DNA of 64,000 bases from Pseudomonadota bacterium (GTDB lineage Bacteria > Pseudomonadota > Gammaproteobacteria > Burkholderiales > Burkholderiaceae_C), in NCBI GenBank assembly GCA_029780695.1, contig JAKOYD010000048.1, positions 1 through 64,000 of the forward strand, written 5' to 3'. The notes below the pieces were generated by a model. It worked only from the letters and a program-made list of their open reading frames with translations. It ran no database searches and was not told the origin of the DNA. The translations under genes and the position numbers were made by a program. Shown piece by piece: positions 9,872-19,471 of the stretch (position 1 is the stretch's first letter; each line of letters opens with the position of its first letter).

Positions 9872-10491
9872 ATGAAGAAAAACCGAAACAAGGGCGCGCG
9901 CTGGGTGCTGCGCCTGGGTGCATGGCTGTGCGCGGCATCGTTGGCGGGTCCCGGTCTGGCGGCTGGGCAACGGCATTTCCCTTCACCCCAGGCGGCCGCT
10001 GATGCACTGTTGGACGGTCTGATGACGCCGAATTGCGGACCTTGCTGGGCCCGAACAGCAGCCAGCTGTTGCCGATCGACGAGCTCTCGGCCGAAGAACG
10101 CCATGACTTTCTGGCAGCCTGGGCGAAAGGCAACCGCGTGGTGACGGAAGGCCGTTCGCGGGCGCGGCTGGTGCTCAGCGACGGCTGGTCCCTGCCGATT
10201 CCGATGGTCCGCACCGCCAACGGCTGGTCGTTTGACGCCCGTGCCGGGCGCCAGGAGATGCTGACCCGCCGCATTGGCCGCAATGAATTGGCCGTGATCG
10301 AAAGCATGGGGGCATTGGTCGAGGCGCAAAATGAATATGCCGCGCTGAACCCCGAGGGCGAGCACGCGAAGGTGTTCGCCCAAAGAATTCTCAGCACTCC
10401 GGGGCAGCGCGACGGGCTGTACTGGGTGACGGCGTCAGGCGAACCGCAGAGCCCGCTGGGCCCGATTCAGCCGCAATGGCCGGCACGCTGA
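9872..10491 (+). pseudogene. DUF2950 family gene broken by a one-base frameshift
   Basis: The ATG at 9872 opens a signal-peptide frame ending PSPQAAADALLDGL. Homology then continues in another frame as DAELRTLLGPNSSQLLP and on through IGRNELAVIESMGALVEAQNEYA and LSTPGQRDGLYW, all typical of DUF2950. The break lies at about 10018-10027. Total length is 620 bases, one short of a whole number of codons, so a single missing base explains it. It could be true decay or an assembly error. Function of the family is unknown; it is exported. Confidence 0.75.
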
Positions 10492-10744
10492 CGCGCTTCA
10501 ACCCGGACTCATCCTGGAAGCCGGTCCCGGCGCAATGAGGCAGCTTCTCACGTCCTTGTAACCAGTGTGGGCATTTTGGCTCCGCGCAGGCAGTTGCCGC
10601 GGCTGCGAGGCGGCTGCCATGGATGGCAAAATTGATAGCGCCTTGTGACCATTTGGCGCCGGGGTGTGCACAATTTGACCTGAAAATAGCCGCCGGAGCC
10701 ATGCTTTCGGGCCTCTGGCGGGCCCGCCAGGGGAATCGCAGGTC

Positions 10745-12196
10745 CTAGAACGACCCGAACAGGGATCCCAGCACAATCACGGCGCTGAGCGCGAGCAGGG
10801 CGCCCACAATGCCGCACATCACGATGTCGAAGTAGCTTTCCTTGTGCGTCGCGCCGCAGACGGCCAGCAGGGTGACGACCGCGCCATTGTGAGGCAGGCT
10901 GTCGAGCGAACCGGAACCAATGACGGCCACCCGATGCATCAGGGCCGGATCGATCCCGTAGGTGGACGCCAGGGTCATGTAGGTATCCCCCAGCGTGCTG
11001 AGCGCAATGGTCAATCCGCCAGAGGCCGAGCCGGTCAGTGCGGACAGGACATTGGTGGCAATGGCCAGACCGACGAGCGGGCCGCCATCGAGGCTCAGCA
11101 CCCAGTCCCGCACCCTCTCGAACGCGGGCAGTGCCGCCACGACCGCTCCGAAACCGACCAGACTGGCGACGCTGATGACGGGCAATGCCGACGCGTTGAG
11201 GCCGGCATCCACGGTTTCCCGCAGGGATTTCAGGCGGTCGCGGTTGAACGCATAGAGGACGACGATCGCGGCACTCAGTGCGACGATCACGGACCAGACG
11301 CCGCCGACGCTGGCAATTGAAGTGGCTCCCCAGCGTGGGTCGGCCAGAAAGCTGGTGTCGAGCCGTGGCAGCACGACCAGCGACATGGTCAGGTTGACCC
11401 CCATCACCACGATCAGCGGCAGCAGGGCAACGAACGGTCCCGGCAGTTGCGCGCTGTGCGCCCCGTGCTCGACCTCTGCCGGGTCGAAACCATGTGAAGC
11501 GGTCGCCCGTTCGCGGATGACGGGGTCTTGTGCAGCCGCGGAGGCGGTGGCCTTGGGCCCGCCAAAGCCTTCACCGGCACGGCGCGCAAGGCGCTCGCCG
11601 CGGCTCAACCACCACAGCCCGAAGGAAAACATGATGCCGGCTGCGATGAAGCCCAGGCCGGGCGCAGCGAAAGGCGTGGTGCCGAAAAATGGCATCGGGA
11701 TCGCGTTCTGGATCGCCGGTGAGCCCGGCAACGCCGACATGGTGAAGGTTGCGGTGCCCAGCATCACGGCGCCGGGCAGCAGGCGGTTGGGAATGTTGGC
11801 GGCACGAAACAAAGCCTGTCCCATCGGCGCAATCACGAACATCGCCACAAACAGGCTGACGCCGCCATAGGTGACCAGCGCCCCGGCCAGGACAACGGCA
11901 AGAATGGCGCGCTTCGGGCCCAGCTTGTCGGTCATCAACTGGGCAATCGCACTGACCGACCCGCTGTCGTCCATCAATTTGCCGAACAGTGCCCCCAGCA
12001 AAAAGAGCGGAAAGAACTGGGCAATGAAGCCGGCCGCTGAACCCATGAAGTTCTGGGTCCAATGGGCGAGCAGGGGCTCACCCGCGAAGGCCGCGGCGAT
12101 GAGGGCTGCAACCGGTGCCAGACCGAGCACGCTCCAGCCGCGAAAAGCCAGCCCGACCAGCAGGCCGAGCGCGAGGAGGATGCCGAGAATGCCCAT
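10745..12196 (-). CDS. GntP-family permease (gluconate / hydroxy-acid type)
   Basis: 483-residue inner-membrane symporter with about 12-14 hydrophobic segments. Family hallmarks are LMDDSGSVSAIAQLM in the N-terminal half and the ALTGSASGGLTIAL and GSGSLDSLPHNGAVVTLL segments in the C-terminal half. The start MGILGILL at 12196 was chosen because upstream codons are not membrane-like and overlap the preceding gene. It follows the patatin gene by one base. Patatin plus GntP pairs in Burkholderiales often sit in 3-hydroxybutyrate loci, so a hydroxy acid is a plausible substrate, but this is inference. Confidence 0.85.
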   Translation of the reverse strand: MGILGILLALGLLVGLAFRGWSVLGLAPVAALIAAAFAGEPLLAHWTQNFMGSAAGFIAQFFPLFLLGALFGKLMDDSGSVSAIAQLMTDKLGPKRAILAVVLAGALVTYGGVSLFVAMFVIAPMGQALFRAANIPNRLLPGAVMLGTATFTMSALPGSPAIQNAIPMPFFGTTPFAAPGLGFIAAGIMFSFGLWWLSRGERLARRAGEGFGGPKATASAAAQDPVIRERATASHGFDPAEVEHGAHSAQLPGPFVALLPLIVVMGVNLTMSLVVLPRLDTSFLADPRWGATSIASVGGVWSVIVALSAAIVVLYAFNRDRLKSLRETVDAGLNASALPVISVASLVGFGAVVAALPAFERVRDWVLSLDGGPLVGLAIATNVLSALTGSASGGLTIALSTLGDTYMTLASTYGIDPALMHRVAVIGSGSLDSLPHNGAVVTLLAVCGATHKESYFDIVMCGIVGALLALSAVIVLGSLFGSF

Positions 12197-12197
12197 G

Positions 12198-13250
12198 TCA
12201 GAGCGTCTCCAGCATCGCGTCAAGGTCCAGCGTGGAGCGCTTGCCCAGGTCGGCCCCATGGGCGTCCAGGAACAGTTGCGCCGTGCGTCGCCCTTCGTCG
12301 CGCAGGCCGCACAGGAACGGCCATTCGGTGATCATCTTGGAGGTGGAGTCGAGCTCGGTCACCCGATCCGTGGCGATGCGGTGAATGCGCATGTTGGACC
12401 ACAGCGCGCCTTCTCCGCGGCCCGCATCGGCGACCATGTGCAGCAAGGCGATCATGCGCAGTTCTTTCAGCAACGGCGCGTTGAACGCCACTTCATTCAG
12501 CCGGTTGTGAATGTCGCGCGCAGACCGTGGAATGCCCGGACGCTCGATCGGATTGATCTGAACCAGGATCGTGTCCTGCGACTGGCATTCACGAACCAGG
12601 GGCGTGATGGTCGGATTGCCGACGTAACCGCCGTCCCAATAGGATTCGCCGTCAATTTCCACCGCCTGGAACAAGGTTGGCAGGCAGCCCGAGGCCAGCA
12701 GCACGTCGGGCGTGATCTCGGCGTTGCGGAAAACGCGTCCAGCGCCTGTGCGTACATTGGTCGCCGTGATGAACAGTTTGATCGGCGAGCGGATGAGACT
12801 CGCGAAATCGACCGTCTCCGCCAGGATCTCGCTGAGGGGGTTGCCGCCGAACGGGTTGAGGTCATAGGGCGAGAAGATGCGCGACATCAGTTCACCGGCC
12901 ATGTAGAACGGCGAATTCTCAAGCGTCCATCGGCCGGTCAGGATTTCCAACGGGCCCCGCCGCATCGGACTGTATCGCGCGGCGTCGGAGACAACTTTCC
13001 AGAAGGTTTCGAGGGCGGCACGGGCGCCTTCAGCGCCTCCCTGGGCATAGCCGCTGGCCATGACGGCCGCGTTCATGGCGCCAGCCGACGTGCCTGAAAT
13101 GCCATCAAAGGTGAGCCAGGGCTCCTCCAGCAGACGATCCAGGACGCCCCAGGTAAACGCCCCATGCGCGCCTCCACCCTGCAGGGCGAGGTCGACGAGC
13201 AGTGGTGCCCGACGCGGTGACGGCTTGGATGTTGCAGTGGTTTTGTGCAT
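12198..13250 (-). CDS. Patatin-like phospholipase
   Basis: 350-residue cytoplasmic-type patatin hydrolase (no signal peptide). Motifs: DLALQGGGAHGAFTWGVLD (oxyanion loop), GISGTSAGAMNA (nucleophile serine in GTSAG), and YWDGGYVGNP (catalytic aspartate). The start MHKTTATSKP at 13250 is preferred over an in-frame codon 57 bases upstream because conservation begins at PLLVDLALQ. The stop is one base before the GntP start, so the two are cotranscribed. In Burkholderiales such pairs are linked to polyhydroxybutyrate or hydroxybutyrate metabolism. Confidence 0.85.
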   Translation of the reverse strand: MHKTTATSKPSPRRAPLLVDLALQGGGAHGAFTWGVLDRLLEEPWLTFDGISGTSAGAMNAAVMASGYAQGGAEGARAALETFWKVVSDAARYSPMRRGPLEILTGRWTLENSPFYMAGELMSRIFSPYDLNPFGGNPLSEILAETVDFASLIRSPIKLFITATNVRTGAGRVFRNAEITPDVLLASGCLPTLFQAVEIDGESYWDGGYVGNPTITPLVRECQSQDTILVQINPIERPGIPRSARDIHNRLNEVAFNAPLLKELRMIALLHMVADAGRGEGALWSNMRIHRIATDRVTELDSTSKMITEWPFLCGLRDEGRRTAQLFLDAHGADLGKRSTLDLDAMLETL

Positions 13251-13358
13251 CGCAACATTGTAGAGCGGCAACTTGCCCCACCCCGTCGTCAACAATTGAT
13301 CCGTCATGCCCCGTGCCGGGCGCGCGTTTGCGCTTGAGCGCCCAGCGATCTTGGTCGG

Positions 13359-14273
13359 TCAATCAACCACCGGCGTTGACCCTGGGTTTGCCTCATGAAC
13401 CGGGGCAAGTCCCTTGCGTGACCCGTAGCGGTGCGAATAGACCCAGGTGAATTCTGCACCGAAGAGAAAGATCTGGGCCGAGTAGTACACCCACAACAAC
13501 ACGACGATCAAGGATGCAGCCGCACCAAAGGCCGAGGAAACACCGCTTCTGCCGATATAGGCGCCGATCAGGAACTTGCCCGCGACGAAAAAAACCGACG
13601 TGACGCCCGCGCCGATCCAGACGTCCTTCCAATGAATGCCCACCCGAGGCATGGTTTTGTAGATCATGGCGAAGACGGCAGTCGACAGTCCGAAGCCCAA
13701 CCCAAGTTCAATCGAATTCGCAACCGTGGCCCAACCGGAGGCCAGCGGATCCAGCCATCGGCCCAGGGCGGCCAGGCCTGCGCTGAACGCCAGCGAAACG
13801 GTCAGCAAGAAGCCGATGCCGAGGATCATCCCAAAGGACAACAGGCGGTTTCTCACCAGGGTCCAGAGGCTGGACGCCTGCGCCGGTTGCGGTGCACGCC
13901 AGATGCGGTTGAGCGCGTCCTGCAATTCCGCGAAAACCGAGGTGGCACCAATGAAAAGGAAGAACAGACCGACCAGGGTCGCCGTCACGCTGCCGACCGG
14001 TTTGCCCGCACCGTCCAGCAGTTCCTGTACCGCCAAGGCCCCGGGGCCTCCGAGCAGCTCTTGCAGTTGGCCGAGGACCGCACCTCTGACGGCTTCCTGG
14101 CCAAACACGATGCCCGCGATTGAAATCACGATCAGCAACAGCGGGGCAATCGAGAACATGGTGTAGAAGGCCAGCGCCGCTCCCATGCTTTGGGCATAGT
14201 CCTTCATCCAGTGCATGGCAGCCGTCTTGAAGAGATCGGCGATTCCCCTGATGTTCATGGTCGTGCGATGCAT
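13359..14273 (-). CDS. YihY/BrkB family inner-membrane protein
   Basis: 304 residues with about six membrane segments. The N-terminal WMKDYAQSMGAALAFYTMFSIAPLLL is the typical YihY/virulence factor BrkB opening, and GATSVFAELQDALNRIW and LLWVYYSAQIFLFGAEFT are further family segments. Despite the old ribonuclease BN label, the family is a membrane protein of unclear function. Start 14273 (MHRTTMNIRG) lies 7 bp after the stop of the AI-2E gene, implying cotranscription; an internal ATG at 14258 is an alternative. Confidence 0.85.
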   Translation of the reverse strand: MHRTTMNIRGIADLFKTAAMHWMKDYAQSMGAALAFYTMFSIAPLLLIVISIAGIVFGQEAVRGAVLGQLQELLGGPGALAVQELLDGAGKPVGSVTATLVGLFFLFIGATSVFAELQDALNRIWRAPQPAQASSLWTLVRNRLLSFGMILGIGFLLTVSLAFSAGLAALGRWLDPLASGWATVANSIELGLGFGLSTAVFAMIYKTMPRVGIHWKDVWIGAGVTSVFFVAGKFLIGAYIGRSGVSSAFGAAASLIVVLLWVYYSAQIFLFGAEFTWVYSHRYGSRKGLAPVHEANPGSTPVVD

Positions 14274-14280
14274 TGCCCAG

Positions 14281-15324
14281 TCAGAGCTCGCCGTTGCGCG
14301 ACAGCATGACGGCAATCGGTCGTGTGCCGGAAAATCGTGAAAAGACAATGGCCATGACCGCGGTGATCGGCACAGCCAGAAATGCGCCCGAAATTCCCCA
14401 GAGCTCGGACCAGATCGCCAGGCTGACCAAGATGGCGAAAGGACTCAGGTTCAGGGAGCTTCCCATCAGGAACGGATCGAGAAAGTTGCCAATGGTGAAC
14501 TGGACCACCGTGAGCGCCAACAGGAGCCAGAGGATCGTTTGCTGGTTCTCAAACTGAACGATCGACATCAGGAGCGGCAGCAGAACCCCGAGAACCGATC
14601 CGATGTACGGCACAAAGTTCAAGAGCGTGATCATGGCTGCCCAGAACGCGGCAAACTCGAGCCCGAAAAACGCCATGATGCCCCAGCAGATCGCGCCCAG
14701 CAGGACACTGATGAACGTCTTCAGCGCCATATAGGATCCGACGCGTTCATTGATGTCTGCGGTCACCTCCTGGATTCGCAGGGCGGTGCGGGGATCGCTC
14801 GATATGCGGCTGATCTTGGTTGCAAAGGTCCGCTGTTCGATGAGCAGGAAAACCGCATACAGCAAGACGACGACCACGCTCGCGGCGATGGATGACACCG
14901 AGACCACCATTGATCCGAGCAGCCGTTGAAGGTTGATCTGCGACAGGAGGTCCGCGCGCAGGGTGGCCCATGTGGGTTCGGACTCGATCCTGAGCCACAC
15001 CGCGCCTTTCTGGATCAATGCGAGCAGCGACTTCTGGTACTGGGGACCCAGTGCAATGACGCTGTCCCGGTTGGAAACAACCATATAGGCGATCCCTGCC
15101 ACCGTTGAAATGATGATGGTCATCGAGAGGATGTAGCGCAGCTGAACCGGCAGGCTGCGCCCGATGACGGGAACCCGTCGCAACCCGTGGGCCAGACCCA
15201 GAATGACATACACGACGACCACGCCAAAAGCCACGGGAACCAGAACCCCTCGGCCGATGTGCAGCATCCAGCCGCTGATCAGCAACAGGACCATGCCGTA
15301 TACGAGCGCTCGGATTCCATTCAT
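14281..15324 (-). CDS. AI-2E family transporter-like membrane protein
   Basis: 347 residues with the two-part topology of the AI-2E/PerM family: N-terminal helix pairs, a periplasmic amphipathic domain around residues 80-150, then C-terminal helices containing FWAAMITLLNFVPYIGSVLGVLLP and GNFLDPFLMGSSLNLSPFAILVSL. Members export small molecules or act as Na+/H+ antiporters; substrate here is unknown. It heads a two-gene minus-strand unit with the YihY gene. Confidence 0.87.
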   Translation of the reverse strand: MNGIRALVYGMVLLLISGWMLHIGRGVLVPVAFGVVVVYVILGLAHGLRRVPVIGRSLPVQLRYILSMTIIISTVAGIAYMVVSNRDSVIALGPQYQKSLLALIQKGAVWLRIESEPTWATLRADLLSQINLQRLLGSMVVSVSSIAASVVVVLLYAVFLLIEQRTFATKISRISSDPRTALRIQEVTADINERVGSYMALKTFISVLLGAICWGIMAFFGLEFAAFWAAMITLLNFVPYIGSVLGVLLPLLMSIVQFENQQTILWLLLALTVVQFTIGNFLDPFLMGSSLNLSPFAILVSLAIWSELWGISGAFLAVPITAVMAIVFSRFSGTRPIAVMLSRNGEL

Positions 15325-15593
15325 GCTGAGAGCTTTCTCATGATCATCGTGACCGATGCACTATACGTTGGGGCAACACGGGTAGCCAGTGTGCGACGCA
15401 GTGTGAAATAAATGGCGAATTGTGGAGTCGGGATCACCCACCCGCGTCCGATGCCGTGCGGGTTGGCGTGGATAATAAACAGATCGCAAAGAGACTGGTC
15501 TTGTGGCCTGTTTGGCGCGAGGCGCTGTTCATCTCTTGAAAGGAACACCGCGGGCTGGTGCTTCTTTTCACTCTTCATGGAATCGAGGAAATC

Positions 15594-16454
15594 ATGAGCA
15601 AAAAATTTCTTGCGGCACTGCTTGTCGCCGCGTTTTCAATGGGCGCCGCCACGGCCCAAACCGCCTCTCCAACGCTGGACAAAATCAAGGCAGCCAAGTC
15701 CATCAACGTGGCCTATTCCGCGGATTCATTTCCGTTCTCTTTTGCCGGACCGAACAAAGAGGCCGCGGGCTATTCGATCGATCTGTGCAAACGCGCCATC
15801 GAGCAGATTGGCCGCACGGTGGGCGAGCCCAACCTGAAGGTGAACTGGCTGGCGGGTTCGGTCACCGAGCGCCTGCAGATGGTCGCCACGGGCCGTGCCG
15901 ATCTCGAGTGCGCCAACACCACGCAGACGCAGTCCAGACTGGCCAACGTCGACTTTTCCAACCTGATCTTCATCGATGGTGGCGGGCTGCTCGTCAAAGC
16001 CGGATCGCCGCTCAATCAGATTGCCGACCTGGCCGGCAAGCGGGTCGCCGTGCTCAAAGGGACCACAACCGAAACCCGGCTGAATGAAACCCTGCGCATC
16101 CGTGCCATCACAGCGACCGTCGTGCCCATCACGGACGCCGCTGCGGGCGTCGCGATGCTCGACGCTGGCACGGTGGATGCCTATGCGGGTGACAAGGTCA
16201 AGCTCGTGGGCCTCGCTGCACAGGCCAAAGAGCCCGGGAAGCTCGCGCTGGTGGTGGAAGACCTTTCGTTCGAGCCCTACGCGCTGGCTCTGCCCCGCAA
16301 CGATTCGGCACTGCGTCTGGAGGTCAACAAGGCCCTGACCAAGGTCTACATGGGTGGAGAAATCGAAACCATCTTCAGTCAGTGGCTGGGCAAACTGGGA
16401 CGGCCGACCGGCTTGCTTGCCGTCATGTTCCTGCTGAATTCGATCCCCGATTGA
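15594..16454 (+). CDS. Amino-acid ABC transporter periplasmic binding protein
   Basis: 286 residues. A signal peptide (cleavage near ATAQ-T) precedes a type II periplasmic binding fold of the glutamate/aspartate class: VAYSADSFPFSFAG, AAGYSIDLCKRAIEQIG, ADLECANTTQTQSRLANVDFS, GKRVAVLKGTTTETRL. The ATG at 15594 follows a GAGGAA ribosome-binding site. No permease or ATPase gene lies next to it, so it is an orphan binding protein or works with a transporter elsewhere. Confidence 0.87.
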   Translation: MSKKFLAALLVAAFSMGAATAQTASPTLDKIKAAKSINVAYSADSFPFSFAGPNKEAAGYSIDLCKRAIEQIGRTVGEPNLKVNWLAGSVTERLQMVATGRADLECANTTQTQSRLANVDFSNLIFIDGGGLLVKAGSPLNQIADLAGKRVAVLKGTTTETRLNETLRIRAITATVVPITDAAAGVAMLDAGTVDAYAGDKVKLVGLAAQAKEPGKLALVVEDLSFEPYALALPRNDSALRLEVNKALTKVYMGGEIETIFSQWLGKLGRPTGLLAVMFLLNSIPD

Positions 16455-16481
16455 CGCACCTCTAACATCAGGAGAATCAAC

Positions 16482-16919
16482 ATGAACAGTCGTTCAGGAT
16501 GGGCACGCTGGATTGCTCTCGTTTTCACGGCCTTGTCGCTGGCGCTTGCGGGCTGCGATACGCCACCGGCATTCCAGGTGTCCGAACCGTCGTCCCGCGT
16601 TGGCACGGTCGAGTCGATCACGCAGGAAACGCTGCAGAACGTCAACACGGCGGTCGGCACGGTCGGGGGCGCTGTGGTGGGCGGCTTGCTGGGCAACCAG
16701 ATCGGGGGCGGCCGCGGACAGACGGCAGCAACGGTCATCGGTGCAGGCGGTGGAGCGTTCGTCGGCAACCAGGCCGTACAGCGGAGCCAGACGATTGTCT
16801 GGCGCATCAATGTGCGCTACGACGATGGCTCGGTGGCCACCGTTCAGCAAACCGCCGCTCCGGGTTTGCGCGTGGGCGACCGTGTGCGGGTCTCTTCAAA
16901 CGGCATCCAGCTTCTGTGA
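16482..16919 (+). CDS. Glycine-zipper outer-membrane lipoprotein (SlyB/Pcp-like)
   Basis: 145 residues. The signal ends in LALAGC, a good lipobox. A glycine-zipper 2TM segment follows (TVGGAVVGGLLGNQIGGG and VIGAGGGAFVGNQ), then a small beta domain with WRINVRYDDGSV and GDRVRV, as in SlyB/PcpA-type envelope-stress lipoproteins. AGGAGAATCAAC precedes the ATG, a strong ribosome-binding site. Confidence 0.88.
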   Translation: MNSRSGWARWIALVFTALSLALAGCDTPPAFQVSEPSSRVGTVESITQETLQNVNTAVGTVGGAVVGGLLGNQIGGGRGQTAATVIGAGGGAFVGNQAVQRSQTIVWRINVRYDDGSVATVQQTAAPGLRVGDRVRVSSNGIQLL

Positions 16920-16980
16920 TGAACGCTGGCGGCGGGCCAACCGGTTCTGCCGGCACCTTGCTTGAGGATCGATTCAGCGC

Positions 16981-18204
16981 ATGATGAAGCGGCGGCTATT
17001 CCTTGGAGCGGGGTGCGCTGCCGGAGCGCTGGCGTCGGGTTGCGATTTCTCCCTTCGCGATGGCGTCTTCAATGCCTGCCGCGCCGACTTGCCCACGGAT
17101 CTGCGCGACCATCCGCTGGTCACGTCCGCCTGGCGAGGACTGAATCCGGAAAAGGTCTGGGATACCCATTGCCATGTGTTCGGCGACGGAGATTCAGGCA
17201 GCGGGCTCTGGTACAACCCCCGGCTGGAACAGATCTGGCGGCCTCGCGGGTACGTGCAGCGCGAGTTTTACGTCAATGCGTCCTGCGTGGACGAAACGCC
17301 CGGCAATGTGGACAAGAGCTTCGTGGAGCGTCTGCTGGGCAAGTGCCTGGGCATGCCGCCGGGCTTTCACGTCCTGCTGTTTGCCTTCGACTGGGCCCGG
17401 GATGACGCGGGGGCTCCAATGCCCGAGCGCTCGACCTTTCACGTGCCCGACACCTATGTTGCCAAGCTGGCAAAGAACCATCCCGCGCATTTTGAATGGG
17501 CGGCTTCGATTCACCCCTATGACCCCAAGGCGCTGGATCGCCTGGATGCCGCGGTCGAAAAAGGTGCGCGTGCCGTCAAGTGGCTGCCATCCGCCCAGAA
17601 CATTGACCCCGCCGACGCACGCTGCGACCGGTTCTACGCCCGGCTGGCTGCGCTGCAGCTGCCCTTGATCGCCCATGCGGGCGACGAACGCGCCGTGCAT
17701 GACTTTGGGGAGCATCTCGGCAATCCCTTGCGCCTGCGCCGCCCGCTCGATGCGGGGGTCAAGGTCGTGGTGGCGCACTGTGCATCCTTGGGCGAAGGCC
17801 AGGACACGGATCGGGCCGGCAAGGTGATGCTGCCCAATTTCGAGCTGTTCGCACGGCTCTTGGAAGACCCGAACTATCGCAAGAACCTGGTCGGTGACAT
17901 CGCGGCGATCACCCAGGGCAACCGCATGAACGTCGTGCCCATCCTGCTGGAGCGCAGCGATTGGCATGCACGTTTGCTGAACGCGTCGGACTATCCCCTG
18001 CCGGGTGTGGTGCCGTTGATCTACCTGAAGTCGCTGTTTGACCAGAAGCTGCTGGACCCTGAGGCGCTGGAGCCCTTGCGCAGACTTCGTGAAATCAACG
18101 TCCTGTTGTTTGATCTGGTGCTCAAACGCAGCCTGTCGCTCAATGGCCGGGGCTTCCCGGCTGCAGTGTTTGAAACGGCGCCGTTTTTCAAACGGCCCAC
18201 CTGA
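16981..18204 (+). CDS. Amidohydrolase-family TIM-barrel hydrolase, predicted lipoprotein
   Basis: 407 residues. The N-terminus MMKRRLFLGAGCAAGALASGC resembles an export signal with a lipobox. The metal-binding DTHCHVFGD (H-x-H on strand 1), LIAHAGDE, VVVAHCASLGEG and the late NASDYPLPG aspartate are those of the amidohydrolase superfamily (amidohydrolase 2/metal-dependent TIM-barrel type). Substrate unknown. It sits in a run of envelope lipoprotein genes. Confidence 0.78.
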   Translation: MMKRRLFLGAGCAAGALASGCDFSLRDGVFNACRADLPTDLRDHPLVTSAWRGLNPEKVWDTHCHVFGDGDSGSGLWYNPRLEQIWRPRGYVQREFYVNASCVDETPGNVDKSFVERLLGKCLGMPPGFHVLLFAFDWARDDAGAPMPERSTFHVPDTYVAKLAKNHPAHFEWAASIHPYDPKALDRLDAAVEKGARAVKWLPSAQNIDPADARCDRFYARLAALQLPLIAHAGDERAVHDFGEHLGNPLRLRRPLDAGVKVVVAHCASLGEGQDTDRAGKVMLPNFELFARLLEDPNYRKNLVGDIAAITQGNRMNVVPILLERSDWHARLLNASDYPLPGVVPLIYLKSLFDQKLLDPEALEPLRRLREINVLLFDLVLKRSLSLNGRGFPAAVFETAPFFKRPT

Positions 18205-18218
18205 AAGGAGAAGAAAAA

Positions 18219-19370
18219 ATGAAATCAATAGGGATCTGGGGTATTTCAGTGGCCATCCTCGCCGGATGTGCCGGCATGAATGACGGGAGCGGGGCATCCG
18301 GCTCGCAGGCCAACGCGGCGCCTGCCGACCAGCACACCAGCCAGAACGCTCTAGACTGGGCGGGTGCCTATGAAGGCGTGCTGCCCTGCGCCGATTGCCC
18401 CGGCATCAAGACACGCCTGACACTGAAACCCGGCGCCCGTTACGAACTCTCGACCCAATACCTCGATCGGCAGCCGGCACCTCAGGTCGCGAGCGGGAGC
18501 TTTTCGTGGAATGCGACGGGCACTGTGATCACGCTGGACGGGAACGGGCAGCGTTATGCGGTTGGCGAAGGCCGCCTGTTGCTGCTGGATCGCGACGGAC
18601 CGCCCGACTGGTCCAACTCGGCGAACCGGGTGCTGAAACGGGTCCAGGCTGCTGAATCGGCACGTCCCTCCATGGCAGGTCTGATGCAGACCCTGGAAGA
18701 CCATCGATGGACGCTGGATTCGGCGCTTGACGCCCAAGGAAAACCCTTTGGTGCCGTGCTGCCGCCAGGCGGGCGCCCGTTTGTGTTCAGCTTTTCGGGC
18801 TCCAGGCTTCATGTCCAGGGCGGGTGCAACCAGCTCACCGGGGCCTTCCAGATCAGCCCGGCAGGCCTGCTGACGGCGGGTGGCCTGGCGTCGAGCATGA
18901 TGGCCTGCGAGCCCGCGTTGATGCAGGCCGACCGTGCACTGGCCGACCTGTTGGCCAAGGGCCTGCAGGTCGAGTTCGTCAAGGGTGCGGCGCCCACCCT
19001 GCGCCTGGTGGATGGGTCAAGAAACAGCCTGACCCTGACCGGTCGCGCGACACCCGAAGCCCTCTACGGGCCGGGGACCCGGATTTTCATGGAAGTCGCC
19101 GCCCAGCGAGTCGCCTGCAAGAACCCGTTGAATGGGGAGTCGCTGTGCCTGCAGGTGCGTGATCGGGTCTTCGATGAGAAGGGGCTCAAGGTCGGCGTGC
19201 CCGGCGAATGGCGGCCCCTGTACGAAACCATTGAGGGGTATCAGCACACGCCCGGCGTGCGAAATGTGGTTCGCTTGAAGAAATTCCAGCGCACGTCCGC
19301 GCCGGCCGGCGCGTCGTCAAAGGTGTACGTGCTGGACCTGGTAGTCGAGTCCGAAACGGTCAAACCTTGA
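18219..19370 (+). CDS. Three-domain lipoprotein: NlpE-like, META/HslJ, DUF4377
   Basis: 383 residues. Signal peptide with lipobox LAGC at about residue 17. Residues about 45-140 match the NlpE N-terminal domain, with the CADCPGIKT C-x2-C motif and GAYEGVLPC. Residues about 155-270 form a META/HslJ domain (GGCNQLTGAFQI, SSMMACEPALMQADRAL). Residues about 285-383 match DUF4377 (VACKNPLNGESLCLQVRD, WRPLYETIEGYQHTPG). All three are envelope-stress or heat-shock-associated modules, so a periplasmic sensor or protective role is likely. AAAGGAGAAG precedes the start. Confidence 0.85.
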   Translation: MKSIGIWGISVAILAGCAGMNDGSGASGSQANAAPADQHTSQNALDWAGAYEGVLPCADCPGIKTRLTLKPGARYELSTQYLDRQPAPQVASGSFSWNATGTVITLDGNGQRYAVGEGRLLLLDRDGPPDWSNSANRVLKRVQAAESARPSMAGLMQTLEDHRWTLDSALDAQGKPFGAVLPPGGRPFVFSFSGSRLHVQGGCNQLTGAFQISPAGLLTAGGLASSMMACEPALMQADRALADLLAKGLQVEFVKGAAPTLRLVDGSRNSLTLTGRATPEALYGPGTRIFMEVAAQRVACKNPLNGESLCLQVRDRVFDEKGLKVGVPGEWRPLYETIEGYQHTPGVRNVVRLKKFQRTSAPAGASSKVYVLDLVVESETVKP

Positions 19371-19387
19371 TTGCTGCGGCCATCCAG

Positions 19388-19418
19388 GCGGGCGGGTCCA
19401 GGGGCCCGCTTTTTTTCG
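19388..19418 (+). terminator. Rho-independent terminator after the lipoprotein gene
   Basis: GCGGGTCC pairs with GGGCCCGC (one G-T pair) around a tiny loop and is followed by seven T. It lies just after the stop of the NlpE-META-DUF4377 gene and separates it from the convergent oxidoreductase operon. Confidence 0.75.
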
Positions 19419-19471
19419 TCTGGGCCTGGTGATCGGCAAAGGCACCTCGGCCGATTGTTTCGGCGTACGGG

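Noticed and set aside
10018..10033. Programmed frameshift in the DUF2950 gene
   Set aside because: No slippery heptamer or stimulatory hairpin is visible; a simple base loss explains the length.
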